Assembly: GCA_945901045.1 (NCBI GenBank)
Contig: CAMDKK010000047.1
Coordinates: 1-32,603 of the forward strand
Direction of reading: 5' to 3'
From: Limnohabitans sp. Rim8
Lineage (GTDB): Bacteria > Pseudomonadota > Gammaproteobacteria > Burkholderiales > Burkholderiaceae_C
Length of the DNA stretch: 32,603 nucleotides
Both the position numbers and the translations under genes were made by a program. Positions 1-9,729 of the stretch are shown here, in pieces. The first letter of the stretch is position 1; each line of letters starts with the position of its first letter. Below the pieces are notes generated by a model. That model saw only the letters and a list, made by a program, of their open reading frames with translations, did no database searches and was not told the origin of the DNA.

Positions 1-65
1 AACTTGTCGGATCGCAAGGCGACGGGTCGTGTCGTTGAAAGCGTCCAATTTCAAGCCCACTTTGA
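1..65 (-). other. Window edge; possible 5' end of a further minus-strand gene
   Basis: Directly downstream of proS on the minus strand, a frame stays open to the window edge. It could start at a TTG overlapping the proS stop codon or at a GTG a few codons later. Only about 22 codons are visible and I do not recognise the product. It may be the start of a gene co-transcribed with proS, or simply intergenic DNA. Confidence 0.2.
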
Positions 66-1811
66 TCAAACTGCCAATCGGCCCCTGATCAGAGCCAAAA
101 CTTCTGTCACGGCCACTTTAGAGGCTTCCTTGTCTCTGCGGTGTTGGTACTCAACCATGCCATCCTTGAGCCCCTTGTCGCCAATTGTGATGCGGTGCGG
201 CACACCAATCAATTCCCAGTCTGCAAACATGGCACCGGGCCGCTCGCCCCGGTCGTCCAGGATCACATCAACACCGTCGGCCAGCAAGGCGGCATAGATG
301 CGTTCGGCCTGAAGCTTGACGGCTTCGCTGCGGTCCATGCCAATGGGGCAGATCACCACCGTGAACGGCGCGATCGCGTCCGGCCAGATGATGCCGCGTT
401 CATCATGGTTTTGCTCGATGGCCGCAGCCGGCAAGCGGGTAATGCCGATGCCATAGCAACCCATTTCCAAAAATTGCGGTTTGCCGTTTTCATCCAGGAA
501 CGTGACGTTCATGGCCTTGGAATATTTGGTGCCCAAATAGAACACGTGACCGACTTCAATGCCGCGCTCAATGGCCAACTCGCCTTGGCCGTCAGGAGAC
601 TGGTCGCCCGCCACCACGTTCCGTATGTCGGCCACCAAGGCCGGCTCGGGCAGGTCACGACCCCAGTTCACGCCGGTGATGTGGAAATCCACTTCGTTGG
701 CGCCGCAAATCCAGTTGGCCATCACGGCCACATCGCGGTCGGCCACTAGGTGCACCGGCTTCTTCAAATTCAAGGGGCCAAGATAGCCGGGCTTACAGGC
801 AAAGTGCTCGTCAATCTCGCTCAACGTGGCAAAGCGGAAACCGCCTTCCATGCCAGGCAGCTTGCCCACTTTGACTTCGTTCATGTCGTGGTCACCGCGC
901 AGCAGCAAAAGCCATACTTGCGACTTGACGATCTCGCCCTGCTCGTTCAGGGTGTCGGTGGCCAACACCAAGGACTTGACGGTGATGGACAGCGGCACGC
1001 TCAACAAAGCGGCAACGTCTTCGCAGGTGCTTTGGCCTGGGGTGGCGGTTTTTGTAAGCGCCTGATCGGCCACGCCACGCGGCTGGCTCGGGGCCAAGGC
1101 TTCGGCTTTTTCCATGTTGGCCGCATAACTGCTGCTGGGGCAGTACACGATGGCGTCTTCACCCGTGGCCGCAATCACCTGGAACTCTTCACTCAAATCA
1201 CCACCGATCGCGCCACTGTCGGCGGCCACAGCGCGATAGGTCAGGCCAAAGCGGTCAAAAATTCTGCGGTAGGCGGCGGCCATCACTTGGTAACTGGCTT
1301 TGGCGCTGGCCACGTCGCGGTCAAAGCTGTAGGCGTCCTTCATGGTGAATTCGCGGCCACGCATCAGGCCAAAGCGAGGGCGGCGCTCGTCACGGAACTT
1401 GGTCTGGATTTGGTAGAAATTTTTGGGCAACTGTTTGTAGCTGCGCAGCTCTTGGCGCACCATGTCGGTCACCACTTCTTCGCTGGTCGGCTGGATCACA
1501 TAGTCGCGGCCATGGCGGTCTTTGATGCGCAGCAACTCGGGGCCCATCGTGTCAAAGCGGCCCGTCTCTTGCCACAGCTCGGCGGGCTGCACCACCGGCA
1601 TGGTCATCTCGATGGCGCCGGCCCGGTTCATTTCTTCCCTGACAATGGCCTCGACCTTGCGGATCACCCGCAAACCCATGGGCATGTAGTTGTAGATGCC
1701 AGCACCCAGCTTTTTGATCATGCCGGCGCGGGTCATCAGTTTGTGGCTGGCGATTTCGGCATCTGTAGGGGCTTCCTTGAGGGTCGAAATCAGAAATTGA
1801 GAAGCTTTCAT
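66..1811 (-). CDS. proS: Prolyl-tRNA synthetase
   Basis: Cytoplasmic class II aminoacyl-tRNA synthetase that charges tRNA-Pro with proline using ATP. The 581 residues fit the bacterial ProS type (E. coli 572). Class II motif 2 (FRDE...RGREFTMKD) lies at about residues 139-159 and motif 3 (GIGITR) near 454-459. Between them, at about 220-400, is the region where bacterial ProS carries the YbaK-like editing insertion that clears Ala-tRNA-Pro. The C-terminal anticodon-binding domain follows, including the DDRGERPG segment. I chose the ATG giving [10 protein letters not shown] because this is the family N-terminus; the frame runs 20 codons further upstream without family-like sequence, and a GGA lies 5 nt upstream. 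It is divergent from rppH. Confidence 0.97.
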   Translation of the reverse strand: MKASQFLISTLKEAPTDAEIASHKLMTRAGMIKKLGAGIYNYMPMGLRVIRKVEAIVREEMNRAGAIEMTMPVVQPAELWQETGRFDTMGPELLRIKDRHGRDYVIQPTSEEVVTDMVRQELRSYKQLPKNFYQIQTKFRDERRPRFGLMRGREFTMKDAYSFDRDVASAKASYQVMAAAYRRIFDRFGLTYRAVAADSGAIGGDLSEEFQVIAATGEDAIVYCPSSSYAANMEKAEALAPSQPRGVADQALTKTATPGQSTCEDVAALLSVPLSITVKSLVLATDTLNEQGEIVKSQVWLLLLRGDHDMNEVKVGKLPGMEGGFRFATLSEIDEHFACKPGYLGPLNLKKPVHLVADRDVAVMANWICGANEVDFHITGVNWGRDLPEPALVADIRNVVAGDQSPDGQGELAIERGIEVGHVFYLGTKYSKAMNVTFLDENGKPQFLEMGCYGIGITRLPAAAIEQNHDERGIIWPDAIAPFTVVICPIGMDRSEAVKLQAERIYAALLADGVDVILDDRGERPGAMFADWELIGVPHRITIGDKGLKDGMVEYQHRRDKEASKVAVTEVLALIRGRLAV

Positions 1812-1846
1812 AGCGTCATGTCCAGGCGTTCCGAGGGTGCATCCTC

Positions 1847-1874
1847 TTGCTACACACCTTAAGGTGTGCATAAT
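1847..1874 (+). promoter_or_regulatory. Candidate rppH promoter whose spacer is a perfect palindrome
   Basis: TTGCTA (1847-1852) and CATAAT (1869-1874) are separated by 16 bp and form a plausible sigma-70 promoter for rppH. The whole spacer, CACACCTTAAGGTGTG (1853-1868), is a perfect inverted repeat. A palindrome filling the spacer suggests an operator where a dimeric regulator would compete with RNA polymerase. It could also affect proS, which diverges 42 bp away. The regulator is unknown. Promoter elements are by eye. Confidence 0.5.
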
Positions 1875-1904
1875 GAATGTAATTTAAAAATTTGGGGTTT
1901 GATT

Positions 1905-2573
1905 ATGCTTGACCGTGAGGGCTTTAGGCCCAACGTCGGCATCATTTTGCTCAACCAGAAAAATCAGGTCTTCTGGGGCAAGCGCATCCGCACACACAGC
2001 TGGCAGTTTCCGCAGGGTGGCATTGACCGGGGTGAAAGCCCTGAACAAGCCATGTTTCGCGAATTGCACGAAGAGGTGGGGCTCCTTCCGGAGCATGTGC
2101 GGATCGTGGCCCGAACCCGAGATTGGTTGCGCTATGAAGTGCCAGACCGCTTTATCCGTCGTGATGCGCGCGGATTTTACAAGGGTCAGAAACAGATCTG
2201 GTACCTGCTGCAACTGGTTGCACAGGACTGGAATGTCAATTTGCGCGCCACTAACCATCCGGAGTTTGACGCTTGGCGTTGGAACGATTTCTGGGTGCCT
2301 CTTGACTTGGTGGTTGAGTTTAAACGCGGGGTGTATGAAATGGCGTTGACTGAATTGTCCCGCTATTTGCCTCGCTATGAAAACCGCAATCGCTACATGC
2401 GGGGCAGTGTGAGAGGCCAAGAGGGTGATGGCTTGGCGATGGAATACGGCGTCATGTCCACCCCGGTGCACATGGAATTACCACCGGGTGGCACTTTCGA
2501 TCCAGACCCACAAAAAGAAATCAACGACTTGTCTCAGTCCATACCTCAGTCCTTACCCAGATCGCCAACCTGA
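1905..2573 (+). CDS. rppH: RNA pyrophosphohydrolase (Nudix family)
   Basis: RppH/NudH removes pyrophosphate from the 5' triphosphate end of mRNA, opening it to RNase E decay. The Nudix box (GG...GES...REL.EEVGL) spans about residues 38-60 and has all metal-binding glutamates. The N-terminus, [15 protein letters not shown], is the typical RppH start and fixes the ATG; the frame extends 13 codons upstream without support. At 222 residues it has a proline-rich C-terminal tail beyond the Nudix core, as in other betaproteobacterial RppH. It converges on proB, with about 50 bp between the stop codons and no clear terminator. Confidence 0.95.
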   Translation: MLDREGFRPNVGIILLNQKNQVFWGKRIRTHSWQFPQGGIDRGESPEQAMFRELHEEVGLLPEHVRIVARTRDWLRYEVPDRFIRRDARGFYKGQKQIWYLLQLVAQDWNVNLRATNHPEFDAWRWNDFWVPLDLVVEFKRGVYEMALTELSRYLPRYENRNRYMRGSVRGQEGDGLAMEYGVMSTPVHMELPPGGTFDPDPQKEINDLSQSIPQSLPRSPT

Positions 2574-2622
2574 GCGAACAGCTTGCACCCGCACCTGGTT
2601 GATGGAATGCGCAAGCGGCAGG

Positions 2623-3753
2623 TCAACGCGTCAGAATCATGTTGTCGCGGTGAACCATTTCCGGCTCTGCGGTGTAGCCCAGCAAATTTTCAAATTCACT
2701 TGAAGATTTTCGGCAAATCAAACGGGCTTCTGCACTGGCGTAATTGGCCAAACCTCGGGCGATCTCAGTCCCCGCATCATCTCGAATAGCGATCACATCG
2801 CCGCGCGAAAACTCACCTTCCACGCTGGTCATTCCTATGGCCAACAAACTTTTGCCTTCGCTGCACAATTTGTCTGCGGCGCCCACATCAACCACCACCG
2901 AACCACGCAATTGCAAGTGGTCAGCCATCCATTGCTTGCGGGCTTGCTGCTTTTGCGTTTGCGCCACCAGCAAAGTACCAATGGATTCGCCCCGTGCCAA
3001 GCGCAGCAACGCATCGGGCTCTCGCCCCCAAGCTATGACGGTTGAGGCACCTGAACCTGCGGCCCGCTTGGCAGCCAGTATTTTGGTGATCATTCCACCC
3101 CGCCCCAGTGACGATCCTGCGCCGCCCGCCATAGCTTCGAGAGCGGGGTCGCCTGCCCGGGCTTCGTGCACAAAGCTTGCTGCAGGATTCTTGCGCGGAT
3201 CGGCGGTGAACAACCCTTTTTGATCCGTCAGGATCACCAAGGCATCGGCCTCCACCAGATTGGCGACCAACGCGCCCAAGGTGTCGTTGTCACCGAATTT
3301 GATTTCATCGTTGACGACTGTATCGTTTTCGTTGATGACGGGCAGCACCTTGTGCTGGAGCAGGGTCAACAAAGTCGAGCGGGCATTCAAATAGCGCTCG
3401 CGGTCGGCCAGATCAGCGTGGGTCAGCAGCACCTGCGCACTGCACAGCCCGTTTTCTCTCAACTTGGTTTCGTAGATGTGGGCCAAACCCATTTGGCCTA
3501 CGGCTGCCGCGGCCTGTAAGGCATGAATTTCATGCGGGCGAATGGTCCAACCCAAGCGCTTCATGCCTTCGGCAATGGCACCGCTTGAGACCATGATGAC
3601 TTCACGTCCCTCTGCGGCCAAAACAGCCATTTGCCGGCACCACTCCCCAATCGCGGCCTCGTCGAGCCCTCTGCCGTCATTGGTGACCAAGCTCGAGCCG
3701 ACCTTGACGATGATACGCCGAGCGTCACGCAAAAGGGTTGCAGCAGATGTCAT
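2623..3753 (-). CDS. proB: Glutamate 5-kinase
   Basis: First step of proline synthesis: ATP-dependent phosphorylation of glutamate to glutamyl-5-phosphate, in the cytoplasm. The amino-acid kinase domain (about 1-265) starts with the [11 protein letters not shown] nucleotide-binding segment and contains [15 protein letters not shown] and the FGDNDTLGA substrate loop. A C-terminal PUA domain occupies about 285-365, so this is the long 376-residue form, as in E. coli (367). It follows obgE by 14 bp on the same strand, the usual Burkholderiales order. proA is not in the window. Feedback inhibition by proline is a family property, not seen here. Confidence 0.97.
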   Translation of the reverse strand: MTSAATLLRDARRIIVKVGSSLVTNDGRGLDEAAIGEWCRQMAVLAAEGREVIMVSSGAIAEGMKRLGWTIRPHEIHALQAAAAVGQMGLAHIYETKLRENGLCSAQVLLTHADLADRERYLNARSTLLTLLQHKVLPVINENDTVVNDEIKFGDNDTLGALVANLVEADALVILTDQKGLFTADPRKNPAASFVHEARAGDPALEAMAGGAGSSLGRGGMITKILAAKRAAGSGASTVIAWGREPDALLRLARGESIGTLLVAQTQKQQARKQWMADHLQLRGSVVVDVGAADKLCSEGKSLLAIGMTSVEGEFSRGDVIAIRDDAGTEIARGLANYASAEARLICRKSSSEFENLLGYTAEPEMVHRDNMILTR

Positions 3754-3767
3754 CGTTAAAAGCAGTT

Positions 3768-4856
<1,089 letters not shown>

Positions 4857-4869
4857 TTATAAAACAAAG

Positions 4870-4903
4870 TACCAAAACACAGAAGCCCCGACCAGGCGGG
4901 GCT
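4870..4903 (-). terminator. Rho-independent terminator after rpmA
   Basis: Inverted repeat AGCCCCG (4884-4890) / CGGGGCT (4897-4903) with a 6-nt loop. On the minus strand it is followed by a moderately T-rich stretch ending in TTTT. It lies 21 bp past the rpmA stop codon and 45 bp before the obgE start, so it would attenuate transcription from the ribosomal protein genes into obgE-proB. Confidence 0.75.
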
Positions 4904-4924
4904 CCTTCGCATCCACAGGACCGC

Positions 4925-5185
4925 TTAGACCGCTGGCGTCACATTGATGGTTTGTTTGTTCAAAGCACCTTTGACGGCAAACGACACGTGGCCATCTACC
5001 AAAGCAAACAAAGTATGGTCTTTACCCTGACCGACATTAGAGCCCGCATGGAATTTAGTACCCCGTTGACGAACAATGATCGAGCCAGCGCTGATCAGTT
5101 GGCCACCAAACGCCTTGACGCCGAGCATCTTTGGCTTGGAATCACGACCATTTCGCGTAGAGCCGCCGCCTTTTTTCTGTGCCAT
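4925..5185 (-). CDS. rpmA: 50S ribosomal protein bL27
   Basis: Large-subunit protein whose N-terminal tail reaches towards the peptidyl transferase centre. The 86 residues match the usual bL27 length. The start [16 protein letters not shown] and the motif [15 protein letters not shown] are diagnostic. There is no N-terminal extension of the cleaved Firmicutes type. It is 12 bp downstream of rplU and clearly in the same transcript. Confidence 0.98.
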   Translation of the reverse strand: MAQKKGGGSTRNGRDSKPKMLGVKAFGGQLISAGSIIVRQRGTKFHAGSNVGQGKDHTLFALVDGHVSFAVKGALNKQTINVTPAV

Positions 5186-5197
5186 GACCTATTCTCC

Positions 5198-5509
5198 TCA
5201 GGCAGAGATCGCGCCGATTTGCAGTTCTGTGAACTGCTGGCGGTGACCCTGACGTTTCTGATAGTGCTTACGACGGCGCATCTTGAAGATGTGCACTTTG
5301 TCGTGCTTGCCGTGAGCCAACACTGTGACTGTGACTGTGGCGCCGGACACCAGGGGCGTACCGATCTTAATGTCTGCGCCGTTACCGACGGCAAGCACCT
5401 GATCAAACACGATTTCCTGGCCAACGTCCGCAGCAATCTGTTCTACTTTAATTTTTTCGCCAGCCGCAACACGATACTGTTTGCCGCCGGTTTTTATGAC
5501 CGCGTACAT
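5198..5509 (-). CDS. rplU: 50S ribosomal protein bL21
   Basis: Large-subunit protein binding 23S rRNA. 103 residues, the standard length, with the family start [14 protein letters not shown] and the basic segment [16 protein letters not shown] near the C-terminus. First gene of the minus-strand rplU-rpmA unit, with a good upstream promoter whose -10 lies about 52 bp before the start codon. Divergent from ispB, the usual arrangement in proteobacteria. Confidence 0.98.
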   Translation of the reverse strand: MYAVIKTGGKQYRVAAGEKIKVEQIAADVGQEIVFDQVLAVGNGADIKIGTPLVSGATVTVTVLAHGKHDKVHIFKMRRRKHYQKRQGHRQQFTELQIGAISA

Positions 5510-5560
5510 AAATGACCTCTTGAATGGAAGTTTCCACAGGACGTCCCTGGGGAACCCGAG

Positions 5561-5590
5561 ATTCTAGCATGCTATCACCCCTCTGTACAA
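5561..5590 (-). promoter_or_regulatory. Sigma-70 type promoter for rplU-rpmA
   Basis: On the minus strand, TTGTAC (complement of 5585-5590) and TAGAAT (complement of 5561-5566) are separated by 18 bp. The predicted start gives a leader of about 45 nt. It sits back to back with the ispB promoter. Confidence 0.6.
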
Positions 5591-5608
5591 GCCCTCATAT
5601 GAATACCT

Positions 5609-5637
5609 TTGTCGTACAGGAGTGGTCTCTTTATAAT
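5609..5637 (+). promoter_or_regulatory. Sigma-70 type promoter for ispB
   Basis: TTGTCG (5609-5614) and a consensus TATAAT (5632-5637) with an ideal 17-bp spacer, about 50 bp before the ispB start. This is among the best-looking promoters in the window. Confidence 0.7.
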
Positions 5638-5687
5638 GGAGTGAGCACCGTGTCTACGGCCTTAAACCATCCCTAGTTAGTCCCAAG

Positions 5688-6671
5688 TTGTCAGCTTCTG
5701 CCCCTATTACTGCCGCCGTTTTGGATCTGGTCGCACACGACATGGCCCAGGTTGACGGCGTGATTGCCGAACGCCTTGCGTCCAGCGTGCCCTTGGTCGC
5801 TCAAGTGGCGCAGTACATCATCGCAGCTGGGGGCAAGCGATTGCGCCCCGTACTGTTGCTGCTGACCTGTGGCGCACTTGGCTGTACAAAAGAACAGCGT
5901 TTTAATTTGGCTGCAGTTGTGGAATTTATTCACACCGCCACCCTGCTGCATGATGATGTGGTGGACGAATCCACTTTACGGCGTGGTCGTCCGACTGCCA
6001 ATGAAAATTTCGGCAATCCCGCCAGCGTATTGGTTGGTGACTTCCTGTATTCCCGCGCCTTTCAGATGATGCTTGATGCCAACAACATGCGGGTGATGCA
6101 AACATTGGCAGAAGCCACCAACGTGATTGCCGAAGGCGAAGTCCTGCAATTGATGAACATGCATGACGCTTCCTTGGACGAAGAAGGCTATTTGCGTGTG
6201 ATCCGCTCCAAAACAGCCAAATTGTTTGAGGCCAGCGCGCGTCTGGGTGCTATTTTGGCAGGCAGCAATGCCCACGAGGAACATGCTTGTGCTTCATACG
6301 GCCAATCATTGGGCACCGCATTTCAGGTGATAGACGACGTACTGGACTATGACGGACAAGCCGCCGAAATGGGTAAAAACATGGGCGACGACCTGCGTGA
6401 AGGCAAAGTCACCCTGCCCTTGATTCTGGCCATGCAACGGGGCAACACAGTGCAGCGTGAAACTGTTCGCGAGGCCATTCAAAGCGGTTGCGTCGATCGT
6501 CTCCAAGACATCGTTGACATCGTTCGTGAAACTGGTGCCTTGGCGGCCACGCGACAGGCAGCTTCGGCCGAAGCTCAGCGAGCCATAGATGCAGCGCTCC
6601 AATTACCCGACAACCCTTACAGCCAAGCCATGGTGACTTTAGCTTCCCAACTTCTAGAACGACGCGCCTGA
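5688..6671 (+). CDS. ispB: Octaprenyl diphosphate synthase
   Basis: Trans-prenyltransferase that extends farnesyl diphosphate with isopentenyl diphosphate to make the C40 side chain of ubiquinone. The 327 residues are typical. Present are GGKRLRP (48-54), the first aspartate-rich motif DDVVD (89-93) and the second DDVLD (216-220). The start is TTG: no in-frame ATG gives the family N-terminus, and the sequence from TTG aligns with relatives. Product length of eight isoprenes is inferred from family and taxonomy. In related genomes ispB is followed closely by pilB; here two accessory genes intervene. Confidence 0.95.
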   Translation: MSASAPITAAVLDLVAHDMAQVDGVIAERLASSVPLVAQVAQYIIAAGGKRLRPVLLLLTCGALGCTKEQRFNLAAVVEFIHTATLLHDDVVDESTLRRGRPTANENFGNPASVLVGDFLYSRAFQMMLDANNMRVMQTLAEATNVIAEGEVLQLMNMHDASLDEEGYLRVIRSKTAKLFEASARLGAILAGSNAHEEHACASYGQSLGTAFQVIDDVLDYDGQAAEMGKNMGDDLREGKVTLPLILAMQRGNTVQRETVREAIQSGCVDRLQDIVDIVRETGALAATRQAASAEAQRAIDAALQLPDNPYSQAMVTLASQLLERRA

Positions 6672-6713
6672 ATGCTCTATGCGCTTAAACGCCACTTATT
6701 TTGAAAGCGCTTC

Positions 6714-7709
6714 ATGACACATTTTTTTGCAACGCCATGGCGTTGTCACCTGCTATTGGCCATGGCTTTGAGTTCGATGGCAGCCTTGCCAGTTCAAGCG
6801 CAAGTCGTCTTTCCCAGTAAAACTTTAAAAATTGTGGTGCCCAATGCTGCAGGGGGTGCGGCAGACATCACCGCGCGCACTGTGGCGCAGAAACTTTCTG
6901 AAGCTTTGGGTCAATCTGTGGTTGTTGAAAACAAGCCCAGTGCGGGCGGCATTGTGGCGGGTGAAATGGTGGCCCGTGCCGAACCCGATGGTCACACCAT
7001 GCTCCTGATCTCCAGCGGCAGCGCGGTCAGTGCGGCCTTGTTCAAAACGCTCCCCTTTGATACGCTCAAGGACTTTACGCCGGTCTCCAAACTGGCCAGT
7101 TTTGATCTCGTGATCGCAGTGGCCGAGAGCGGGCGTTTCAAAAATTTGTCTGAATTATTGGCCTACGCCCGCGCCAATCCTGGCAAGCTCAATATCGGAT
7201 CACCGCAAATAGGCACCACCCAAAATCTGGCCGCCGAACTTTTTGTCAGCGCCGCCGGACTGACTGCGCAGATCGTGCCTTTCAATGGCACTCCACCCGT
7301 GATTACCGCCTTGCGCGGCGGAGAAATTGACGCGATGGTTGAAATTCTGGGACCCTTAATGCCTCAAATTCAATCCAAGGCGCTTCGTCCAGTGGCGCTG
7401 TTGAGTGAAAAGCGCTCGCCCGTTTTGCCCGATGTGCCGGCCATCAAAGAGGCCGGGGGGAATCTGTCTCAATTCAATGTGAGCTCCTGGAACGGCTTGT
7501 CGGTGCCCGCAAAAACGCCGCCAGATGTGGTGCAACGCCTGAGCAGGGAACTGCAAGCCATTTTGGCCATGCCCGAAGTGAAGAAACGCTTACTCGAATT
7601 GAGTCTTTACGCCCAAGGCAGCACGCCAGAGCAAGTCTCAGATCTGCTGAGCCAGGATATTCGACGATGGACCGAAATCATTGCCAAGTCGAAAATCGAA
7701 AAACATTGA
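6714..7709 (+). CDS. Bug/TctC-family periplasmic solute-binding protein
   Basis: Periplasmic binding protein of the tripartite tricarboxylate transporter (TTT) type, hugely expanded in Burkholderiales. A signal peptide (basic start, hydrophobic LLLAMALSSMAALPVQAQ) is predicted to be cleaved near residue 30. The mature protein starts with the family pattern FPSKTLKIVVPNAAGGAADITAR; GKLNIGSPQIGTTQNLAAE and the later FNVSSWNGLSVPAKTP also fit. Length 331 is normal. No TctA or TctB membrane subunits are nearby, so this is an orphan binding protein, as most Bug proteins are. The adjacent monooxygenase hints at an aromatic or organic acid ligand, but this is inference. Confidence 0.9.
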   Translation: MTHFFATPWRCHLLLAMALSSMAALPVQAQVVFPSKTLKIVVPNAAGGAADITARTVAQKLSEALGQSVVVENKPSAGGIVAGEMVARAEPDGHTMLLISSGSAVSAALFKTLPFDTLKDFTPVSKLASFDLVIAVAESGRFKNLSELLAYARANPGKLNIGSPQIGTTQNLAAELFVSAAGLTAQIVPFNGTPPVITALRGGEIDAMVEILGPLMPQIQSKALRPVALLSEKRSPVLPDVPAIKEAGGNLSQFNVSSWNGLSVPAKTPPDVVQRLSRELQAILAMPEVKKRLLELSLYAQGSTPEQVSDLLSQDIRRWTEIIAKSKIEKH

Positions 7710-7716
7710 AATGCAG

Positions 7717-7735
7717 GCAGGTTTTGAAAACCTGC
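7717..7735. repeat. Perfect 19-bp palindrome in front of the monooxygenase gene
   Basis: GCAGGTTTT (7717-7725) and AAAACCTGC (7727-7735) are perfect inverted arms around a single G. The element ends one base before the AAGGA ribosome-binding site (7736-7740) of the following gene. No T-tract follows on plus, so it is not a simple terminator. It may be an operator, or an RNA hairpin that controls ribosome access. Confidence 0.6.
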
Positions 7736-7746
7736 AAGGAAACAAC

Positions 7747-9408
7747 ATGCAAGACGTTTTGATTGTGGGCGGCGGGCCCAGCGGCCTGATGCTGGCCAAT
7801 GAATTGGGGCTGCGCGGGGTTTCCGCTTTGCTGGTGGATGCAAAGGCTTCAACGGCCTTCAACCCACAGGCCAACGCCACTCAAGCGCGGACCATGGAGC
7901 ATTACCGAAGACTGGGTTTCGCTGACGAAATCAGGCAGCTGGGTTTACCCAAAGACCACCCCACAGACATCGCCTATTTCACGCGCTTGAGTACTTATGA
8001 GTTGGCCAGACTGCAACTGCCCACAGCAGCCCAAGCGGTCCAATCGATCAAACAAATGGGTGGTTCTTGGAGTGCCGCTGAACTGCCCCATCGTATTTCA
8101 CAAAAATATGTCGAACCCGTACTCCGTCGGCATGCTGAAAAGTGGCCGAGCAATGACATCCGTTATGGCTGGAAGATGGAGCGCTTTGTTGACCACGGAG
8201 ACAACATTGAGGTTTGGATCGCACCCACGGATGGGTCGCAGGCAGCGCACCCCATTCGATGCCGATATCTGATTGGTGCCGATGGGCCACGCAGCAAGAT
8301 TCGCAGTCAGTTAGGCATTTCTTATGCAGGTCATTCTGGCGAAAAGCGTGGCTTCATGGGTGGACAGATGCTGGCTATTTACCTGAAAGCCCCCGCTTTC
8401 TATACCTGCATTCCCCACCCACGGGCGTGGATGTATGTGACCGTGAACGCCGAGCGCAGGGCGCTGATGGCAGCAGTGGATGGACAGGGTGAATTTGCAT
8501 TCCATGCTGCATTACACGAAGATGAAACAGCAGAAGACTGGACGCACGAGCAAGCCCGGAAAATGGTATTCCAAGCCATTGGGCAGGAAGTACCCATTGA
8601 GATTTTGTCTGTGCAGACGTGGTCAGCAGGTCATGCGCTTGTGGCACAAAAGTTATCTCAGGGCCGCGTGTTTTTGATGGGCGATGCTGCGCACTTGTTC
8701 ACACCCACGGGAGGTCTGGGCTACAACACGGCGATTGAAGACGCGGTCAATCTGGGATGGAAGCTGGCTTCCGTGATTCAAGGGCAATCACCCGAAAGTC
8801 TGCTGCAGACTTACGCCACAGAGCGACATCCCTTGGCGCAACGTAACACCGGCTACGCAAGGCGTTTCGCTGACTCGGTCGGCTTGCTACCTGCAGTACC
8901 TGAATTGGACGAGGACACCCCCCAAGGGAAAGCCGCGCGGGCGTATGCGGGTGAGCATCTGAATGCCCACGTCCGGTTGGAATTTAATATCCCTGGGGTG
9001 ACATTCGGTGGCCGTTATGACGCATCCGAGATCATCGTTCGCGATGGCAGTACCCCCCCCAATGACGATCCCAACATGTATACACCCACAGCCTGCCCAG
9101 GCGGAAGGCCACCGCACACCTGGCTGGAGGATGGCCGCTCATTGTTTGACAGTTTTCATACCGGATGGACCCTGCTGGTGCTGGGCCCCTTGGCACCTGA
9201 CGTGCAAGCTTTTGAAAATATAGCCCAGAAAAAACACATGGATTTGAAAGTCATGGCCCATGGAGATCCGGCAATACTGGCGCTCTATGAAGCTCCTTTG
9301 GCCTTGATCCGGCCTGACCATATCGTGGCTTGGCGAGGACACGATGCGTCTGACTGTGAAAACGTGATTCGAACGGTTTTAGGCTGGTCTTTGCCTGCAG
9401 GAATTTGA
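7747..9408 (+). CDS. FAD-dependent monooxygenase (aromatic hydroxylase-like)
   Basis: Class A flavoprotein monooxygenase of the PheA/TfdB/MhpA type (FAD_binding_3), expected to hydroxylate an aromatic ring using NAD(P)H and O2. The Rossmann GGGPSG motif is at the very start (VLIVGGGPSGL). The DG motif appears as LIGADGPRSKIR, and the flavin-binding GDAAH with FTPTGGLGYNTAIEDAVNL lies around residues 310-340. The C-terminal thioredoxin-like domain ends with ALIRPDHIVAWRG, typical of the 2,4-dichlorophenol hydroxylase group. 553 residues. The ATG was chosen for its AAGGA 6 nt upstream; other in-frame ATGs lie upstream. A run of eight C lies at 9053-9060. The substrate cannot be read from sequence. 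Confidence 0.88.
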   Translation: MQDVLIVGGGPSGLMLANELGLRGVSALLVDAKASTAFNPQANATQARTMEHYRRLGFADEIRQLGLPKDHPTDIAYFTRLSTYELARLQLPTAAQAVQSIKQMGGSWSAAELPHRISQKYVEPVLRRHAEKWPSNDIRYGWKMERFVDHGDNIEVWIAPTDGSQAAHPIRCRYLIGADGPRSKIRSQLGISYAGHSGEKRGFMGGQMLAIYLKAPAFYTCIPHPRAWMYVTVNAERRALMAAVDGQGEFAFHAALHEDETAEDWTHEQARKMVFQAIGQEVPIEILSVQTWSAGHALVAQKLSQGRVFLMGDAAHLFTPTGGLGYNTAIEDAVNLGWKLASVIQGQSPESLLQTYATERHPLAQRNTGYARRFADSVGLLPAVPELDEDTPQGKAARAYAGEHLNAHVRLEFNIPGVTFGGRYDASEIIVRDGSTPPNDDPNMYTPTACPGGRPPHTWLEDGRSLFDSFHTGWTLLVLGPLAPDVQAFENIAQKKHMDLKVMAHGDPAILALYEAPLALIRPDHIVAWRGHDASDCENVIRTVLGWSLPAGI

Positions 9409-9729
9409 GTTCAGTTCGGCAGCGCTTGCAGGGTCAACTGGGCCATGCCTTGCGTCAAAGTGGCCACTTTATTTCGCAAACCAAGGTCGATTCCGGTGCA
9501 ACTTCCTCAGACCCTCACCCTGGAATTGGCCTCTTGTAAGCAGAACTGGCGCCTTTGCAGGTCGTGTTTGCACAAGAATCGGAACGACTTCTGAATGAAG
9601 GCACTTACCATCAAGGCCCGCATCGCACAGCACAAATACAGGCCATCAAAGGATAAGCTCGGGTTTTTATATATTTACAAAAGAAGTAATAAAAGTAAAT
9701 ATAATGATTTTTAAGTGTTCTTTAAAATC
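9409..9729. other. Non-coding stretch between the monooxygenase gene and pilB
   Basis: About 320 bp without a convincing gene. Two short open stretches end in stop codons and might be gene remnants: one on minus ending at about 9409 (reads ...LRNKVATLTQGMAQLTLQALPN) and one on plus ending near 9655 (reads ...LLNEGTYHQGPHRTAQIQAIKG). I recognise neither. From about 9661 the sequence becomes strongly AT-rich and holds the likely pilB promoter. The stretch probably marks the right edge of the inserted block. Confidence 0.45.
9674..9705 (+). promoter_or_regulatory. AT-rich candidate promoter for pilB
   Basis: A consensus TATAAT sits at 9700-9705 in AT-rich DNA. The nearest -35-like TTTACA (9674-9679) has a long 20-bp spacer, so the -35 is uncertain. 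Transcription would start near 9712, which favours the ATG at 9730 over the GTG at 9715 as pilB start. Confidence 0.4.

Noticed and set aside
750-1862. 370-codon open frame on plus, opposite proS
   Set aside because: Antisense shadow of proS in GC-rich coding DNA; low-complexity His/Gly/Ala composition and no family pattern.
5322-5340. Short tandem repeat of TGTGAC
   Set aside because: Falls inside rplU and simply encodes alternating Val-Thr residues of a beta strand.
5095-5436. 113-codon minus-strand frame across rplU and rpmA
   Set aside because: Out of frame with two certain ribosomal protein genes.
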